Assembly: GCA_030280995.1 (NCBI GenBank)
Contig: JASXTE010000002.1
Span: 13,340,683-13,404,682 of the forward strand
Origin: Hemileia vastatrix
Taxonomy: Eukaryota > Basidiomycota > Pucciniomycetes > Pucciniales > Zaghouaniaceae
Direction of reading: 5' to 3'
Length of the DNA: 64,000 nucleotides
How positions within the stretch are numbered: the stretch's first letter is position 1; the number at the start of each line of letters is the position of its first letter. Position numbers and translations under genes: made by a program. This document shows positions 33,605 to 45,429 of this stretch, piece after piece. Under the pieces are notes generated by a model. The model saw nothing but the letters and a program-made list of their open reading frames with translations, was not told the origin of the DNA and did not search any database.

Positions 33605-34380
33605 TGTCACCGGACGACCTACGCACAAGGTTGAGGATGTTCCTGAAAGTGAGATGAGGGATTTAGAAACTTCTTCAAAGCACAGAGGAATGATTCGAGG
33701 AAATGATTCAAAGGTCACTCAAAGTAAGAGCTACAGGTTCGAAGTATGTTCAAGAAGAATTATAAGATAGTTTCAAAGGTAATAGGAATTCTTAAGATCA
33801 CATGAAGGGTTGGAAACTCAATAATCAAAGGTTTAGGATTTAGAAATGATTTATTGAGAAAATAAAAGAAAGATACAATAACAATGATTTAACTTTAAAT
33901 ATTTTACCACTATTAAATGTAAATACATTTTATAATTTAATTCTAAGGAATATCGAACCAAATACCCAACCCTTTTATATCCCTTTATTCCTCCTTGCAT
34001 TGACCTCCCTCTCATCGCACCATTTCCATACCATTGACCATTACTAACATACACTTAGACCCTCTTTGCTAAATATCCGTCCATGCTCAATTTACCCCTT
34101 TTTATTAATTAACAAAAACTTTTAATGAAAACTACTACTGTACTATTACGTTGATCCTAGCACTGTGCGTCGCTTATTGAAAATGAGACTAAGGCACCCT
34201 ATTGGGAGATTGACTAATTTAGATTTAGAGTTTAGGCTAGCGCAGTTAAATAGTAAGTACACAAAGGGGAATCGCAGTTGCTATGGAGAATTGATTTCTG
34301 CGCTTGGAGTATAGATTTAGGACTCGATATTATTGATTTAATGAGCTGCTTTTGCCTCGAGTGTCACGTGGCGCGTGAAA
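33605..34380 (-). repeat. Gypsy A 5' LTR
   Basis: 776 bp, TGTCAC...GTGAAA, with TATAAAAGG at 33971-33979 (minus). The sequence just inside it (minus strand GTATAATTTAATTC from 33604) does not start TGG, so a tRNA primer site is not obvious; self-priming is possible. Confidence 0.92.
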
Positions 34381-34940
34381 CTAAGTCAATTTTACACTTA
34401 TAATTATAATATATGTTTATAATTAATTAATTATTAATTTATAATTATTAAATACATAAAAATGCGCCATAATTTATAGAATATAAAATATATGATGCTT
34501 AATTTAAATGTATAAATAATTTATATAACAATATAATTAATATAACACTTATTTTACTTATTTTTAATAAGATACTTATAAAATTTTATTATGCAATAAA
34601 ATATTAATTTATATACATAAAATGCATATTTTACGCCCTCTTTCAGGTCCAATAAATTAACATAACATTTACTGGGCTCCTGGTACAGCCTGGCTGACAA
34701 GAGGAGTTGTGATGTGAAGTATATGGGTGAGGATTGAAGGAAGGTGATGTGAAGCTGATTGGGAGGATGTGGGTACTTGTGGGCTGAGTTGTGGTTAAGA
34801 AACCTGTACAAAATTAGGACATATTTGACCACATTTTAGAGACCCCAAGTAGCAAATCAGCCAAGTTTCATGGTGTATTTGTGTGGTGTTTTTCAAATGA
34901 AAAACACTAGGTGTGTTTGGTAATGTTTGAGAACCCCTAT

Positions 34941-35832
34941 TATATACATATATATATATATATATTTATGGTAAATTGTAAAGTAGAAAAATTTTGAAAT
35001 AGAAAATATATAATCATAAATTAGAAAATTAAAAAAATAAAATAAAATCATTTTTAAAAAAATTTAATGAAATTTTGAATATTAAAATTAAATATATATA
35101 AAAGATTTCCCCCAGCCATTAAATGAGCCATACCCCTGACATCATACTCATATCCAAGTTCAACTTGATGTGGGATACACAAGAAAATAAATTGAAAATA
35201 AACATAAATGATTTTTTTTTAAATTTGAAAGACATAATAAAAAAAAATATAAATGATCACTGGGTGGGCTCCCTCCAATTTGTAAAAATAATTAGAGACC
35301 ACCAGTGATTATTATCTCTGAGAAAATTAATTTTTAATAAATTTAAAATGAAAATAAAATAAAATTCTAACATAAAAAAACTCAAAAGTAAAACATAAAA
35401 AAATCCTTGAATCTGTCTTCAAATGAACATAATTGATTGATGTCATTTTGATCCAGTTTAAAGTCTTAGTGGACTTCTTATATAAAAAAATAAAAAGCCA
35501 GGACTCAACTTGAAACAGGAAAACTATGATAACAAAAATTGTGGGGTAATTGTGTATATAACAGCCAGACCATCAATTACCCCCAAACTTGCCAATATTA
35601 AACTTAGAAGGTTCCCCTGTGAACACTTCTACCAAAAAAAAATTACATTCCAACACAATTCTTCACCATAAAATTTGAGACATTCAAATTTAATGATTGT
35701 TAATTTTAATGAAAGTCTTTAGTTTATACTCTCTTATGGAGTAAATCTTCTCTAAGCAATAGTAAAGTAGTTTATCCTCATTTCAGAAGAATATTCATAA
35801 CCAATAGCAGGTAGTTTCTCCTCATTTTGGAG
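34941..35832. other. Gypsy B 3' untranslated region, no gene seen
   Basis: Lies between H4 and the end of Gypsy B pol. AT-rich with a (TA)n run at 34948-34966 and one copy of the CCAGTTTAA..TAGTGGAC repeat at 35453-35480. Confidence 0.5.
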
Positions 35833-37926
35833 CTATACTTTGGCACACCTAGTGCCCCTAGGATAGAACCACTTGACCTGATCAGCATCTACCCTCTTCT
35901 TCAATACAACTCCATCCAACTCTTCCCATACATATGTACCACCTGTTACTTGTTCTCTAACTCTGTATGGTCCATTCCACCTATCTGAAAACATTCTTCC
36001 CCACTGACTTTCAAAACTCCTAATATACACCAAGACCATATCTCCCATTTTCAAAGGTTTCCTTAACCTATGAGCCAACCTCTTATCCCAATATCAAACT
36101 GACTGAATATTCATCAATTTCAAATATGCCTCTTCTAGTGTTTCTTCTTTCTTTTCTAACTGAACCATTTTTTCACATAATAATTCTTCAGTAGTCTTGA
36201 TCATGTCCCAATATACTCCAAGATATGATTCAGCCTCTAAATCAACTGGTAAAACTTCTTTCTGTCCAAAAACTAGTTTTTATGGTGTATATCCTGCTGT
36301 AATTTTGGCAGTGATTCTGTCAGAAAATAAAACTAATGGTAAATAGTGCCTACACTTTTTGGCACTTGCTCCACACATTTTAACTAAATCATCCTTAATA
36401 ACTTAATGCCCTCTTTCTATCATTCCTTCAGCTTCAGAATAATATGGGGTTGCTACCATAAACTTTGATCCAACTTTTGATATAGACTCTCTAAACTCTG
36501 TCCCAAATTCATGATCTCCATCAAATTTCACCAACTTCATCACTCCATACCTATATACCCAATTTTTCAGTAAAAAATCTGCCACATTTCTGGAATTCAA
36601 GTTAATAAGAGGTGCTGCCTCCACCCAGCCAGATAAATCATCTCTGCCTACAATCAAATATTTATATCTTACCTCCTTAATATGAACAGCATCCAAACTA
36701 ACCCTACCAAAAAGAGTTTTTTCACCAGTTGCATTTCCAGGCTCCTTTGGCCTTAAATAACTCCTCCTTTGACATTCTTCACATGACTGAACCCATTTTT
36801 TAACAGTCAGCTTCATTCCTGGCCACCAAAATATATCAGGAATTCATCTATAAGTTTCACCAACTTCTCTATGCCCAAGATCTTTATGCAGTGATTTCAT
36901 AACTGATTCTTGCCTTTTCATATGAGTAATAACTACTTGAGGATTTGGATACCTCCTCCTCATTAATCTTCTTCCAGAGAGATAAAATGCTGGTGACTTC
37001 CTTTTGATAGCCACCCATTCATCATTATTACTTTGGTCCAGCCTTTCTAGCATTAAAAAGTATTTAACCATTGTATAATAAAAAACTGTCTGTCCCCAGA
37101 GATCATCTTTAAAATCCATTAATATTATATCTATGGGCACTTCCCTATCTCCTAGGTCACCTGCACATGAAAGAGCCAATAATTTTAATCTTAGACTTTG
37201 CCTTTTTATCATTAAAGATTTTGAACTTTCCATCTTTGAACCTTCCAACATTTTATCAACCACATTGTCTTCTTTTCCCTTTTTACCCTTTTCAGCATCA
37301 TCATCTTCATCTTTGTTCAACCTCCTTTTTACCTAATTTTTATTAACACCCAACCTCTCTTTAACCAAATTTTCTAAAACTCCAACATATACACCATTCA
37401 CCAAATTATTACTATCTCACACTATTTCACCATCCTCATCCATATACACGAAATCTCCAATCTCTTTTTTACCAAATTTATCTACACCATCATCAAACTC
37501 CCCAAGCACATAATTTATCATATTTTTATTATTTTCCAGTGTATCCTCATGGTGGAGGTAATCATCATCTTTATCCACAGATATTAATCCTGCCAGTTTA
37601 ACCTCATGGGGGAGGTAAGGAAAGTCTTCAGGACCTTTTTTACTGGCCTTAATTGCAGGTATATCTTCATCTAATTCCTCCAATTCAGAATCCTTTTCAG
37701 TAGGTGGTCCTCTTGATAATACATCTGGAATAGTAAATGTCTTTCCAGGCTTGTGAACTAAATCAAAAGAAAAATGTTGAATAAAAGATACCCATCTAGT
37801 CATGGGGGCATTTGGTAAACTAGGGGAATTGATCATTTGAATTAAAGATTTAGCATAAACTTGTAATTTGAAGTGCTGTCCCATAAAATATTTTGAAGTT
37901 TCTTTAAGATTTTTGCCACAGCACAA
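35833..37926 (-). pseudogene. pol: Gypsy B integrase region
   Basis: Three to four frames in order. 37926-37417 holds the RNase H end and linker (FDLVHKPGKTFTIPDVLSRG). 37320-36844 holds the start of the integrase zinc region. 36816-36403 holds the zinc CEECQRR and catalytic core: SLDAVHI (D), VKFDGDHEFG (D), EAEGMIERGH (E). 36078-35833 holds the GPY module (WNGPYRVREQ...TYVWEELDG). The SKVGS..ATPYYSEAEGMIERGH wording is typical of a rust Gypsy lineage different from A. Stops and frameshifts separate the pieces. No chromodomain is seen. Confidence 0.75.
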
Positions 37927-38900
37927 AGTTCCAATTTTGGTTGAGAATATCTTGATTCCACCTCAGTAAAAACCACAGATTCATACCTGACTGGTCTTAT
38001 ATAACCAGCTTTATCCATTTGAGACAGAACTTCCCCAGAAGCAATCTGACTTGAATCCACTTCTAAATAAATCTGGCTTTCATCTTTCCCATAATCTAAG
38101 TTGTAGAGAATAATATCTTCTCCAACTACCTTCTTCAACCTAAAAAAAGCCTCTTTTCACTCTTCATCCCACTTTCAGTCAGAATCCTTCCTGTCAACCA
38201 TCTCAAAGGAGAAGCCAATGAAGAAAAGTCCTTGATAAACATTTGGACATAAACACACATGCCTAAAAACCCTCTGACTTTGGTCGTATTCTTGGGTCTT
38301 GGCCAGGACTGAATTTTATTTGCCTTATTCTTTGACATAATCCTACCCTCTCTACATACCACATGACCTAAGATTTTCAAAGCTGGCACACAACAAGAAA
38401 ATTTGGAGCATGAAATAGTTAACCCAGTGTCTTCAATACTAAACAAAATCCTCTCTAAAATAACTGCATATTCTTAGATAAATTTTTGTATCACTGGATT
38501 CTCCTTCAATAGCTCATTACCATAATCAGTTGAAGGTCCTTTTATTTCACCATCATCAATAAATATACCAGCATATTGTGGAATTTCATCCTGTAGAATC
38601 CAAGCCATCTGAGCTTGATAAATGGCAGCTGAGTTTGTTACTCCTTGAGGTGATCTTGTTAGCTGTAATTGTCCAAGTGGCATCTCAAAAGTTGTGAGAG
38701 GTCTAGAGTCCAGATGTTATTCTCTTTTTTCATATCCCCTCATTATATCACCCAAGCCATAATACAATCTCCATGAAAACATTTCTACAAACTCCTCTGT
38801 GCTAGGTGGTATTCCTGCATATTTTATGGTTTTTTAATAAATAATACTGGACTTGAATAACTTGATGATGATTTCTTGTATAATCCAGTTTAAAATCTTT
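37842..38900 (-). pseudogene. pol: Gypsy B reverse transcriptase and RNase H
   Basis: The RT palm is at 38683-38474: LTRSPQGVTNSAAIYQ followed by the active-site FIDDGEIKGP. The connection region (GHVVCREGRIMS..WPRPKNTTKVRGFLGM) is at 38446-38135. RNase H is at 38138-37842 with YLEVDSSQIASG (D), YSQPKLELCA (E). Frames overlap or shift at 38135-38138 and there is a stop at 38474. Upstream RT fingers (39000-38700) are readable only in fragments. Confidence 0.72.
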
Positions 38901-39099
38901 CTCTAATGACTTCAATATAATCTTCTTTTAAAGAAGCGGGTATTTTAATTGGCTTCTGTTGCCATGGTTCATGGAAAACAGCTGGAATCTTTTAGGGCTC
39001 CCCATAAGAATTCTTTAAAACACCTCTCTCCTCTTCTAGAAATGCAATGGACTTCTCCCTCTTAATCATTAAATCCAAAAACAACCTTTTTTCCTCACC

Positions 39100-41040
39100 T
39101 TAAAGCCATCCCTCAGGTCCAAAATTAACAACCTCTAATCTTTTGAAAGTGATTCTGGAAGTTTCAGAAAATTCAGGCAGTTTCTTCATTAAAGTACAGT
39201 CATATAAATCTCTTGATAAATTTTTTCTTCTCAAAGGTGGATTTAATTCAGATGGAAGAGGTTCATTAATTGGCCTAATTTTATTTGCTACCTTTTTATA
39301 TTTTGCTGCACCAATGTCCACTTTTACTTGAGATACTTGATCCATTAAAGTTTTGCTATTAAATAATTTTTCATAACCATTTTCTTCAGCTTCAAAACCA
39401 GAATCAGAAATAGAGTAAGTTGAAACATAATTTTTATTTCCAATATTTTCATTTTTATCATTACCACCCCCTTTTCCTTGGTCTAATTTATCATATAATT
39501 TTCCAACACCTTTTTCCCTTTCATTTTCCACCATAAAATCAACAGTAAATAAAGTTTCAAGCTTAACCTCTTGATGGAGGAAAGAAATAGAATCATCACA
39601 AATATTATTTTTTGTGAATTAATTATACTAAAATTTTCTTGTTAGTTTTGATATGAAAATTGCAGTTTATCCTCTTTCTGGAGGCCATAAAATATTCCAT
39701 CACTAATATCACCATAATTAGCCAAATTCCCTTTCCAATTTTTATCCAACATAATAAATCCCATCTTTCCTTTTGAACTGTTTTTAAATTTTATAGAATA
39801 ATTTGATAAAGATAATAAAAATATAGAAAAATACATCACATAATGACATTCCAATTAAATATCAACAGAAAATAATTGAGAATCCACTTTAATTATCTCC
39901 AAGTGAGCTGACCTATTGCAATCCAGAATCTCTTCTTGAGAAAATATTGAAACATTAGAGCAATAAGCCCCTTCTACCCCAAAAAATGAGGGTTTTCATA
40001 CTTATCTTTTTTAATAAATCCACCAGAAGATGACCTTTTAATTTACCACTTCTTGGTGCAACTGCAGCACTTACACATAGTGTTAAGACCAGGACTTGTT
40101 TCTCAGCCATTATCTCTTTGAGGTTCTAAACATAAATGAAGCCTTCTCATATTGTCTCCAGTAATCTCTAAACTAGTTCCCATAACACTCTGATAACATA
40201 TACTAGCTTCAAATTCCATCAAAAAGGTCCCACCAAGAACTGTTTTTACAGATCCCCTGGCCACATGAAAGTGCACTCCTCCAACAGATCCACCAATACA
40301 TAACTTGACATGCTCTGCTGTACCCATATTTTCAGTAGAATTCCCACCTATCCCTCTTAAATTACCACCAGTATTAGTTTTAATTGGAAATCCTGTTATA
40401 GTTTCTTGATCTAAAGAAATTAAATTAGTTTGTGACTCAGAATCCACCAGGGCCTTTACCTCTTTGCCATTCAACATCACCATTGTTTACCCTAGAGGAG
40501 CAGAAAAATGAGTTTCCACCTCCTCTCCAAACTTCTCCACATTTTCACATATATATTCCACCTCTCCAACAGATACCCTTATCCTTTTCAGATGCTTCTT
40601 CTGCTCTTCTGAAAGGGCCAGTCTAATCATAAATAATTCCCCTAAAGATAAATGATTCTGGAGTTTATTCACTCTACCTTAAACTGTCTCCATATCATTT
40701 TCTTGACCAGATACTACTGGCCTTCCATATTGAACTTTTTCTTAATAACCTTGGCCCTGGGAACCTCTTGAGGACCCACATTGCCTTCTTCACCCCCCAT
40801 AATAACAGCTTCATCTACAATAACCTTAGCTCCATCACCAGCTTCTTTCACCAATCCAGATCCATCACTGGTTCTCCTTACCTCTTCCATAGGAGTAGGA
40901 CCAGCAAAACTTGGTCTGGGAAGAGACGCTATTGGTACATCCTCCTCAGAATCAGATTCTTCTTCCACAGACATAGGCTCAACATGTAAATCAAAATTTC
41001 CAAAACTGTGAGGCCCCATATCAGCCATCTCCTCCTGCAT
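39100..41040 (-). pseudogene. pol: Gypsy B protease and linker
   Basis: 41040-40714 is an acidic, Pro/Val-rich linker. 40483-40103 holds the aspartic protease-like region ALVDSESQTNLISL, where Glu replaces the Gly of the usual DSG/DTG. 39534-39100 is a linker before RT with LPSELNPPLRRKNLSRDLYD. Pieces lie in different frames with stops between them. 40102-39535 has only short fragments. Confidence 0.55.
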
Positions 41041-41115
41041 CCAATAAATTTTGTCCTTAGAGTAAGGTTTCTTTTAAATCTTTTTTATTTCAGCCTTTCC
41101 CGGTTTAGCCCTCAG

Positions 41116-42526
41116 TTAGCTTTGAGTTCTACTTTTAGCCTTAGTAGCAGCTTCTCTTCTGGAAGCATCAACATCATATTCACCAATCATGCAGTTTCCA
41201 TCTACCCTAGCAACCATTCCCGAATCTAATCCACCAAATGAAGTTGTAAAAGTAGCCTTACTGACCTCCTTTTCTTTACCCTTATCAAATTTTACACCAT
41301 CATTACTACCATTCTTTTTACCGCCTTTAGTGTTATCCTCATCATCACCAGTTAATTCTTCAAATCTGGCTCTCCTTTCAGCTATCAAATTCCTCCTAAC
41401 TAAATCTGAAGGTACTTTCCTGTCACTGGGTTTGATGAAAGATCCATCAGGGAACTTATAAACCTTTCCACCAAATTTTACTCTGCCAGCTTGCAAGTCC
41501 TTGTCCAAAAAGTAACAATCTGCTGCTTTGTTCCTCCTCCTATTACAATAGGAGCACTTTCTAGGTTTGCTATAACCACCTCTATAACCATTTCCACCAT
41601 TACCATTACCATTTCCATTACTACCACCATTTCCATTTCCATTATTCCCATAATTCCTCCTCTCATAACCTCTTGACTGATAAGATGAAGCCACAGGCTC
41701 TCTGTTGGCCTTCTGAGTTTCTTGAACAAATATTTTGAGCTGCTTAGTTAAATCAGCTAAATGATCCACCATTTTATTATCAAAATCCCCCTCTACTTTA
41801 GCAACAAGCTGACCCAACTGAGCCTTCTTTTCCTCTTGATCCTTGACCATAATATATCATTATTTTGGGCCAAAACTTCACTAACCTTGCTAACATATTG
41901 AGTGCAGGACTCCTGATAGTTTTTCAAGGCCATTAATTTTAAATACTCCTGAATGATTTCTTTGATGACCTCTAGGGCAGTCAGTTTCTGTTCTCCATTT
42001 GGTAAATCCTTCATCAAGTTTTTTCTAGACAGCTCCTTCAACACATCCACTCTGATGTCCCTGCTGAATGATGACCAAAATAAATCCTTAGCCTGATTTT
42101 CATGGCCTATTTCCTCCAGCAGAATCAAATATTCCACCACTTCATCAAACTGCCTACATAACTTTTTTAACTCCACAATATTTGAAACTCCACCCTTTGC
42201 TTACCAATCACTGAAAATCTTGTTAAGTCCACCATAGTATACCTGACTCCCCATCTATCAACCATCTCCTTTGAAAATTTCAACCAGTCCCATCTTTTAT
42301 TACCATCCATAGAAATGATCTCCATTTCCACCTCTCTATCCAAAATAAAGAACCTAATCTGCTTCAATATTTCCAAATGTGAAGCCCCGTCAACAGCAGC
42401 AGCAGCTTCATAACAATTTAGAAACCATTTAACTTCTTCCCCATTAAACTTAGGCCCATCCCAAGAAAAAATTCTGACCAAAGCATTTACAGGAAGAGAA
42501 ACACCAGATCCAGCAGGAGAAGACAT
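41116..42526 (-). pseudogene. gag: Gypsy B gag
   Basis: ATG 42526 (MSSPAGSGVSLPVNALVRIF) opens a frame with FNGEEVKWFLNCYE, the start of the capsid-like domain (W..F...). The gene shifts frame at about 42170 and 41845. The third piece has a Gly/Asn-rich linker, partly a (GGN)n run, and a knuckle CSYCNRRRNKAADC in which Asn replaces the CCHC His. FPDGSFIKPSDRKVPSDLVR follows, a motif I recall from rust Gag proteins of this lineage. Confidence 0.7.
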
Positions 42527-42663
42527 CCCAAAAGTATAAGATTAAACCATTAAAAGAATATAAGTGTTTGTTAAATATGCCTCTTTCAGGCTAAGTGTGT
42601 CCAGATACCAAGTAAGATTGTCTTTAAACTAGAGAATTCAAACCCCATGTTGGGTGCCACCAA
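42527..42663 (-). other. Gypsy B leader with primer-site-like sequence
   Basis: One base inside the 5' LTR the minus strand reads TGGTGGCACCCAACATGGGG, a plausible tRNA primer-binding site; the tRNA is not identified. Confidence 0.45.
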
Positions 42664-43802
42664 TGTAGAAAGACTCTTACAGTTGCCTTGCTGTAAGCAG
42701 AATCTAAGGGAGCTGGATAAACCAAAGAAGACCCTGTCCCATTAAGTAAATAAAGAGTTCTCAACTAACTAAGCTATAACCTCTACTTGTTATGAAATGA
42801 CCAATAAAGTATTTTTTATTAACGGTGTTGAGATGTTGAAACAGTGTTCTTTATAATGAGGGCAAGAAACACAACAATGAAGCTGTAGTTAGAAAAGTTA
42901 TTTAAATGATTGAATATTATATTTTTATGAATCTTTTATTTTTTGTAAGATTTAGCTGTTATATTTAGAACCCTGGTGATGAGACTTTTAAAATGGTACC
43001 CTATAAGTTTAAATATGTGATGATGAGTGAAATTAATGAATTGTTATGTAACAATGTTATATTTATAAGGGTATTACAATTTTATAATTTTTTATGTAAA
43101 ATAATAATGATTGTTGTAAATATATGTTGTTGTGATTGGCAATTAAGCTGTTATATTGATGGATTGATTTTCTCTAATTTCAAGTTCACAGGCTTTATAT
43201 GCATAGTATGTCATGTGCCCTATTTTCCCTAACCGCAGAATTCCAGAGCTTGTCTGGAGCTCTTTGGGAGATCACCTGAGTTTTTATGGAGATTGTAAAG
43301 AGCATTCTGGAGTTCATACAGAGCTTGTACAGACTTCTGGACTCAATTAGAACCTTTAAAATATTAATAAAAATTCTAGATGATAGAGCTAATTCTCTTT
43401 TATAATTCATTCCAATTTTCTTAGTCTGTGCAGCCCTACTCACCTAGTAAAAAAATTATCAAAGTTAAGTAAATTATGAAAAATCAAAAATAACCAAAAA
43501 TACTTTATGAAATAATTAAAAATTGTAGAAAAATTGTAAAAATTCTACGAATCATCCCAAAGGCTCTTGAGAATCCTGAATTCAATTTCCATGAAATTTT
43601 AGACCTATACTTGCATTTCCTGACCCTAAATTATTAGTTTAATCTTGACTTGTAAAATAATCATTTTTAAACCACTTTTAATACTCATTCCTTTAAATAT
43701 AACCATTTTAAAATTAGATTGGCTCTTCAAATCTGAATAATAATCTCCCAAGAATCTTTTTATAATAAAATTCCATGCCCTACTAAACTTTAGACTGCCA
43801 CA
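42664..43802 (-). repeat. Gypsy B 5' LTR
   Basis: TGTAGAAAG...GACTGCCACA, paired with 16451-17554 at the other side of the nest. Clear alignment along the whole length with scattered substitutions and indels, indicating an older insertion than Gypsy A. Confidence 0.8.
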
Positions 43803-44170
43803 CCACCACCACCTCCTTCTCCTCTTTCCACCACCACAACCTCCTCCACCTCTGGACACCACCTCCACTACCTCCACCTCTTACCACCACCACATCCACC
43901 TTCACCTTCACCCCCACCTCCACCTCCTCCACCTCTTGCTATTACCACCACCACCATCTCCTCATCCTCCTCTTGTCACCACCACAACCTCATCCACCTC
44001 TTGCCACCACAGCCACCACCTTCACCTTCACCCTCACCACCTCCACCTCTTGCCATTATTACCACCATCACCACCTCCTCCTTCTCCTCTTATCACCACC
44101 ACCATCACCACCTACACCTCCTTCTCCTCTTGAAACCACCACCTCAACCTCTCACCACCACCATCTGTTT
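43803..44170. repeat. CCA/CTCC-rich low-complexity tract, right flank of Gypsy B
   Basis: CCACCACC, CACCTCTTGCCACCACA and CTCCTCTT motifs. Long Pro/Thr/His-rich frames here are an artefact of the repeat. Confidence 0.75.
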
Positions 44171-44223
44171 TTTATTCTGGGTCCTTCTACCCACAGGATC
44201 TTGAATGAGTTGTATTTGGTTTT

Positions 44224-45060
44224 TTATTTATAAACATAATATTCCATTTTTACGTCCTCTTCCCACAATTCATTTGGTATTTTATACTGAAGTATCATCA
44301 TTATGGATTTCAAAATGATTTTCTTGTTCATCCTTTTAGTGGTACCATTATTTTGAGGAGTTTTTGGTGGTGTGACTAAGTGTATGATTCCTTGTTCCTG
44401 TAACCAATTATCCATATTTTTATTTAAAAGCTCTCCTCCCTCATTGCTAATTATTCTTTTTACCATTATTTTTCTCTTTTTCTTCAATAAACTCACTATT
44501 CCTTTCAGCTCTTTCTCTGCTTGACTCTTATACTTTAGACACTTCACACACATGTATCTTGAGGCTGCATCCACTACTGTTAATAAAAATCTTGATCTAC
44601 TCAAGGATTCTTGGGTTATTGGACCCATTATGTCCACTGATAATTCTTCCCCAGGGTTCTCTGTACTAATTCTCTCCTTTTTAAACAGTCTTCTAGTCAT
44701 CTTTCCTTACCTTCAGGTATCACATTCAACTTTGTTCCCATTATGCCCCAATCTTTTGTGCTCCTCCATGGTAACTTAGGCATTTATATTTTTCCTCTAA
44801 AAGTGTTGGAAAGGTAAATTGTTTCTCATTCCTCCACTCATTACTTTTATGCCTTTCACTTGCACATGGAACTCATTGTTCTCACTCTTAATTACTTGGG
44901 CCCCTATCTTCCACAATAACCCTTGTGAAATCAAGCAATAGGGTAAATCAGGAACATAGTATACATTTCTGAACATAATTTTACTCTTTTCTTGACAATA
45001 TAGCTCTACTTTCCCTTTCCCTTTAATATTCACACTCCTCCCCACCTCACAAACAATTAC
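44224..45060 (-). pseudogene. Copia protease-linker and integrase fragments
   Basis: 45045-44797 encodes FRNVYYVPDLPYCLISQGLL, the segment after the Copia protease (the family reads L..VLYVP.L..NLLS...L). 44700-44224 encodes the integrase core: LSVDIMGPI (D), IISNEGGELLNKN (Asn where the second Asp is expected), TPQNNGTTKRMNKKI (the PQxNGxxER box with Glu lost to Lys). At least two catalytic residues are therefore altered. A frame break lies between the two parts. Confidence 0.7.
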
Positions 45061-45429
45061 AGAACCCTTGCACTCCTAGAAACTACTAAAGTCTTCTCTT
45101 TAATTGGACATGTGATCTGATGCTCTAGAATCTAGCAACAAGGCATTACTAGAATTCAGACATATATTAGTCTTAATAGTACCTACACAGTTGAAGATAG
45201 GTATTTCTTGATTACTAACAAAGAAATCTGCATCATTTTCATCACCTGTACCATACAGATACTCTTTGTCACTATCCCCAAAAATCTCTTGCTTATAATC
45301 AATAGCTACTTGTATTTTTTGAAACTCTTTGAATTCTTTGACAACTCATTTACCAATAAATGCCGCATTTTTATGTTCACCCTCTTCTTCTTTGTTTTCT
45401 GCAACCAACAGGTTTTTAGGGGGAAAACT

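Larger units (their letters stand above)
25890..34380 (-). mobile_element. Gypsy A, complete chromovirus retrotransposon
   Basis: Two 776-bp LTRs (25890-26665 and 33605-34380) start TGTCAC and end GTGACA (GTGAAA in the right copy). The flanks carry a perfect 5-bp duplication CTAAG (25885-25889 and 34381-34385). On the minus strand the order is gag, -1 frameshift site, protease, reverse transcriptase, RNase H, integrase and chromodomain. A Zn-cluster gene on the plus strand follows. By eye the LTRs differ at about 16 positions, so insertion is fairly recent. The coding frames carry only nonsense point changes, no indels. Confidence 0.93.
24803..34699 (-). mobile_element. solo LTR E, interrupted by a MITE and Gypsy A
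   Basis: The right end GCCTGGCTGACA (34699) is identical to the Gypsy C LTR end. A TATA-like CCTTTATATAGGC at about 25111 resembles the CCTTATATAGGC of the C LTR. The left end is placed at TGTTAAGATAAT (24803) by the flanks AAAGG and AGAGG, one mismatch. H4 sequence resumes at 34700, judged by alignment with H0. Removing the MITE and Gypsy A leaves about 1.2 kb. No internal region is present, so it is a solo LTR formed by recombination. Confidence 0.45.
20635..34938 (+). mobile_element. DNA transposon H4, interrupted by LTR E, a MITE and Gypsy A
   Basis: Left end AGGGGGTCTCAAAAATTACC (20635) and right end GGTAATGTTTGAGAACCCCT (34938) are imperfect inverses flanked by ATT on both sides (20632-20634, 34939-34941). 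The interior has a deleted transposase, segment S, two palindromic units, the coiled-coil gene and the convergent Myb-like gene. At 24803-34699 it was invaded by LTR E, itself holding a MITE and Gypsy A. Without insertions H4 would be about 4.4 kb. The Tet-like gene is missing. Confidence 0.7.
16451..43802 (-). mobile_element. Gypsy B (Ty3/Gypsy), split by nested insertions
   Basis: Two long terminal repeats in the same orientation (16451-17554 and 42664-43802) begin T(G/T)TAGAAAGACTC and end GACTGCCACA. The 3' LTR is joined by a polypurine tract, and a primer-site-like TGGTGGCACCC follows the 5' LTR. gag, protease, reverse transcriptase, RNase H and integrase lie on the minus strand from 42526 to 35833. 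The DNA transposon H4 (20635-34938) split the interior; without it the element would be about 13 kb. A repeat motif on both sides of H4 (19131-19290 and 35453-35480) supports continuity. The flanking 4 bp CCAC agree but lie in a CCA tract, so the duplication is weak evidence. Confidence 0.65.

Noticed and set aside
43936..44233. Long overlapping Pro/Thr/His-rich frames
   Set aside because: Produced by the CCA/CTCC repeat tract; all frames are open because the repeat lacks stops.
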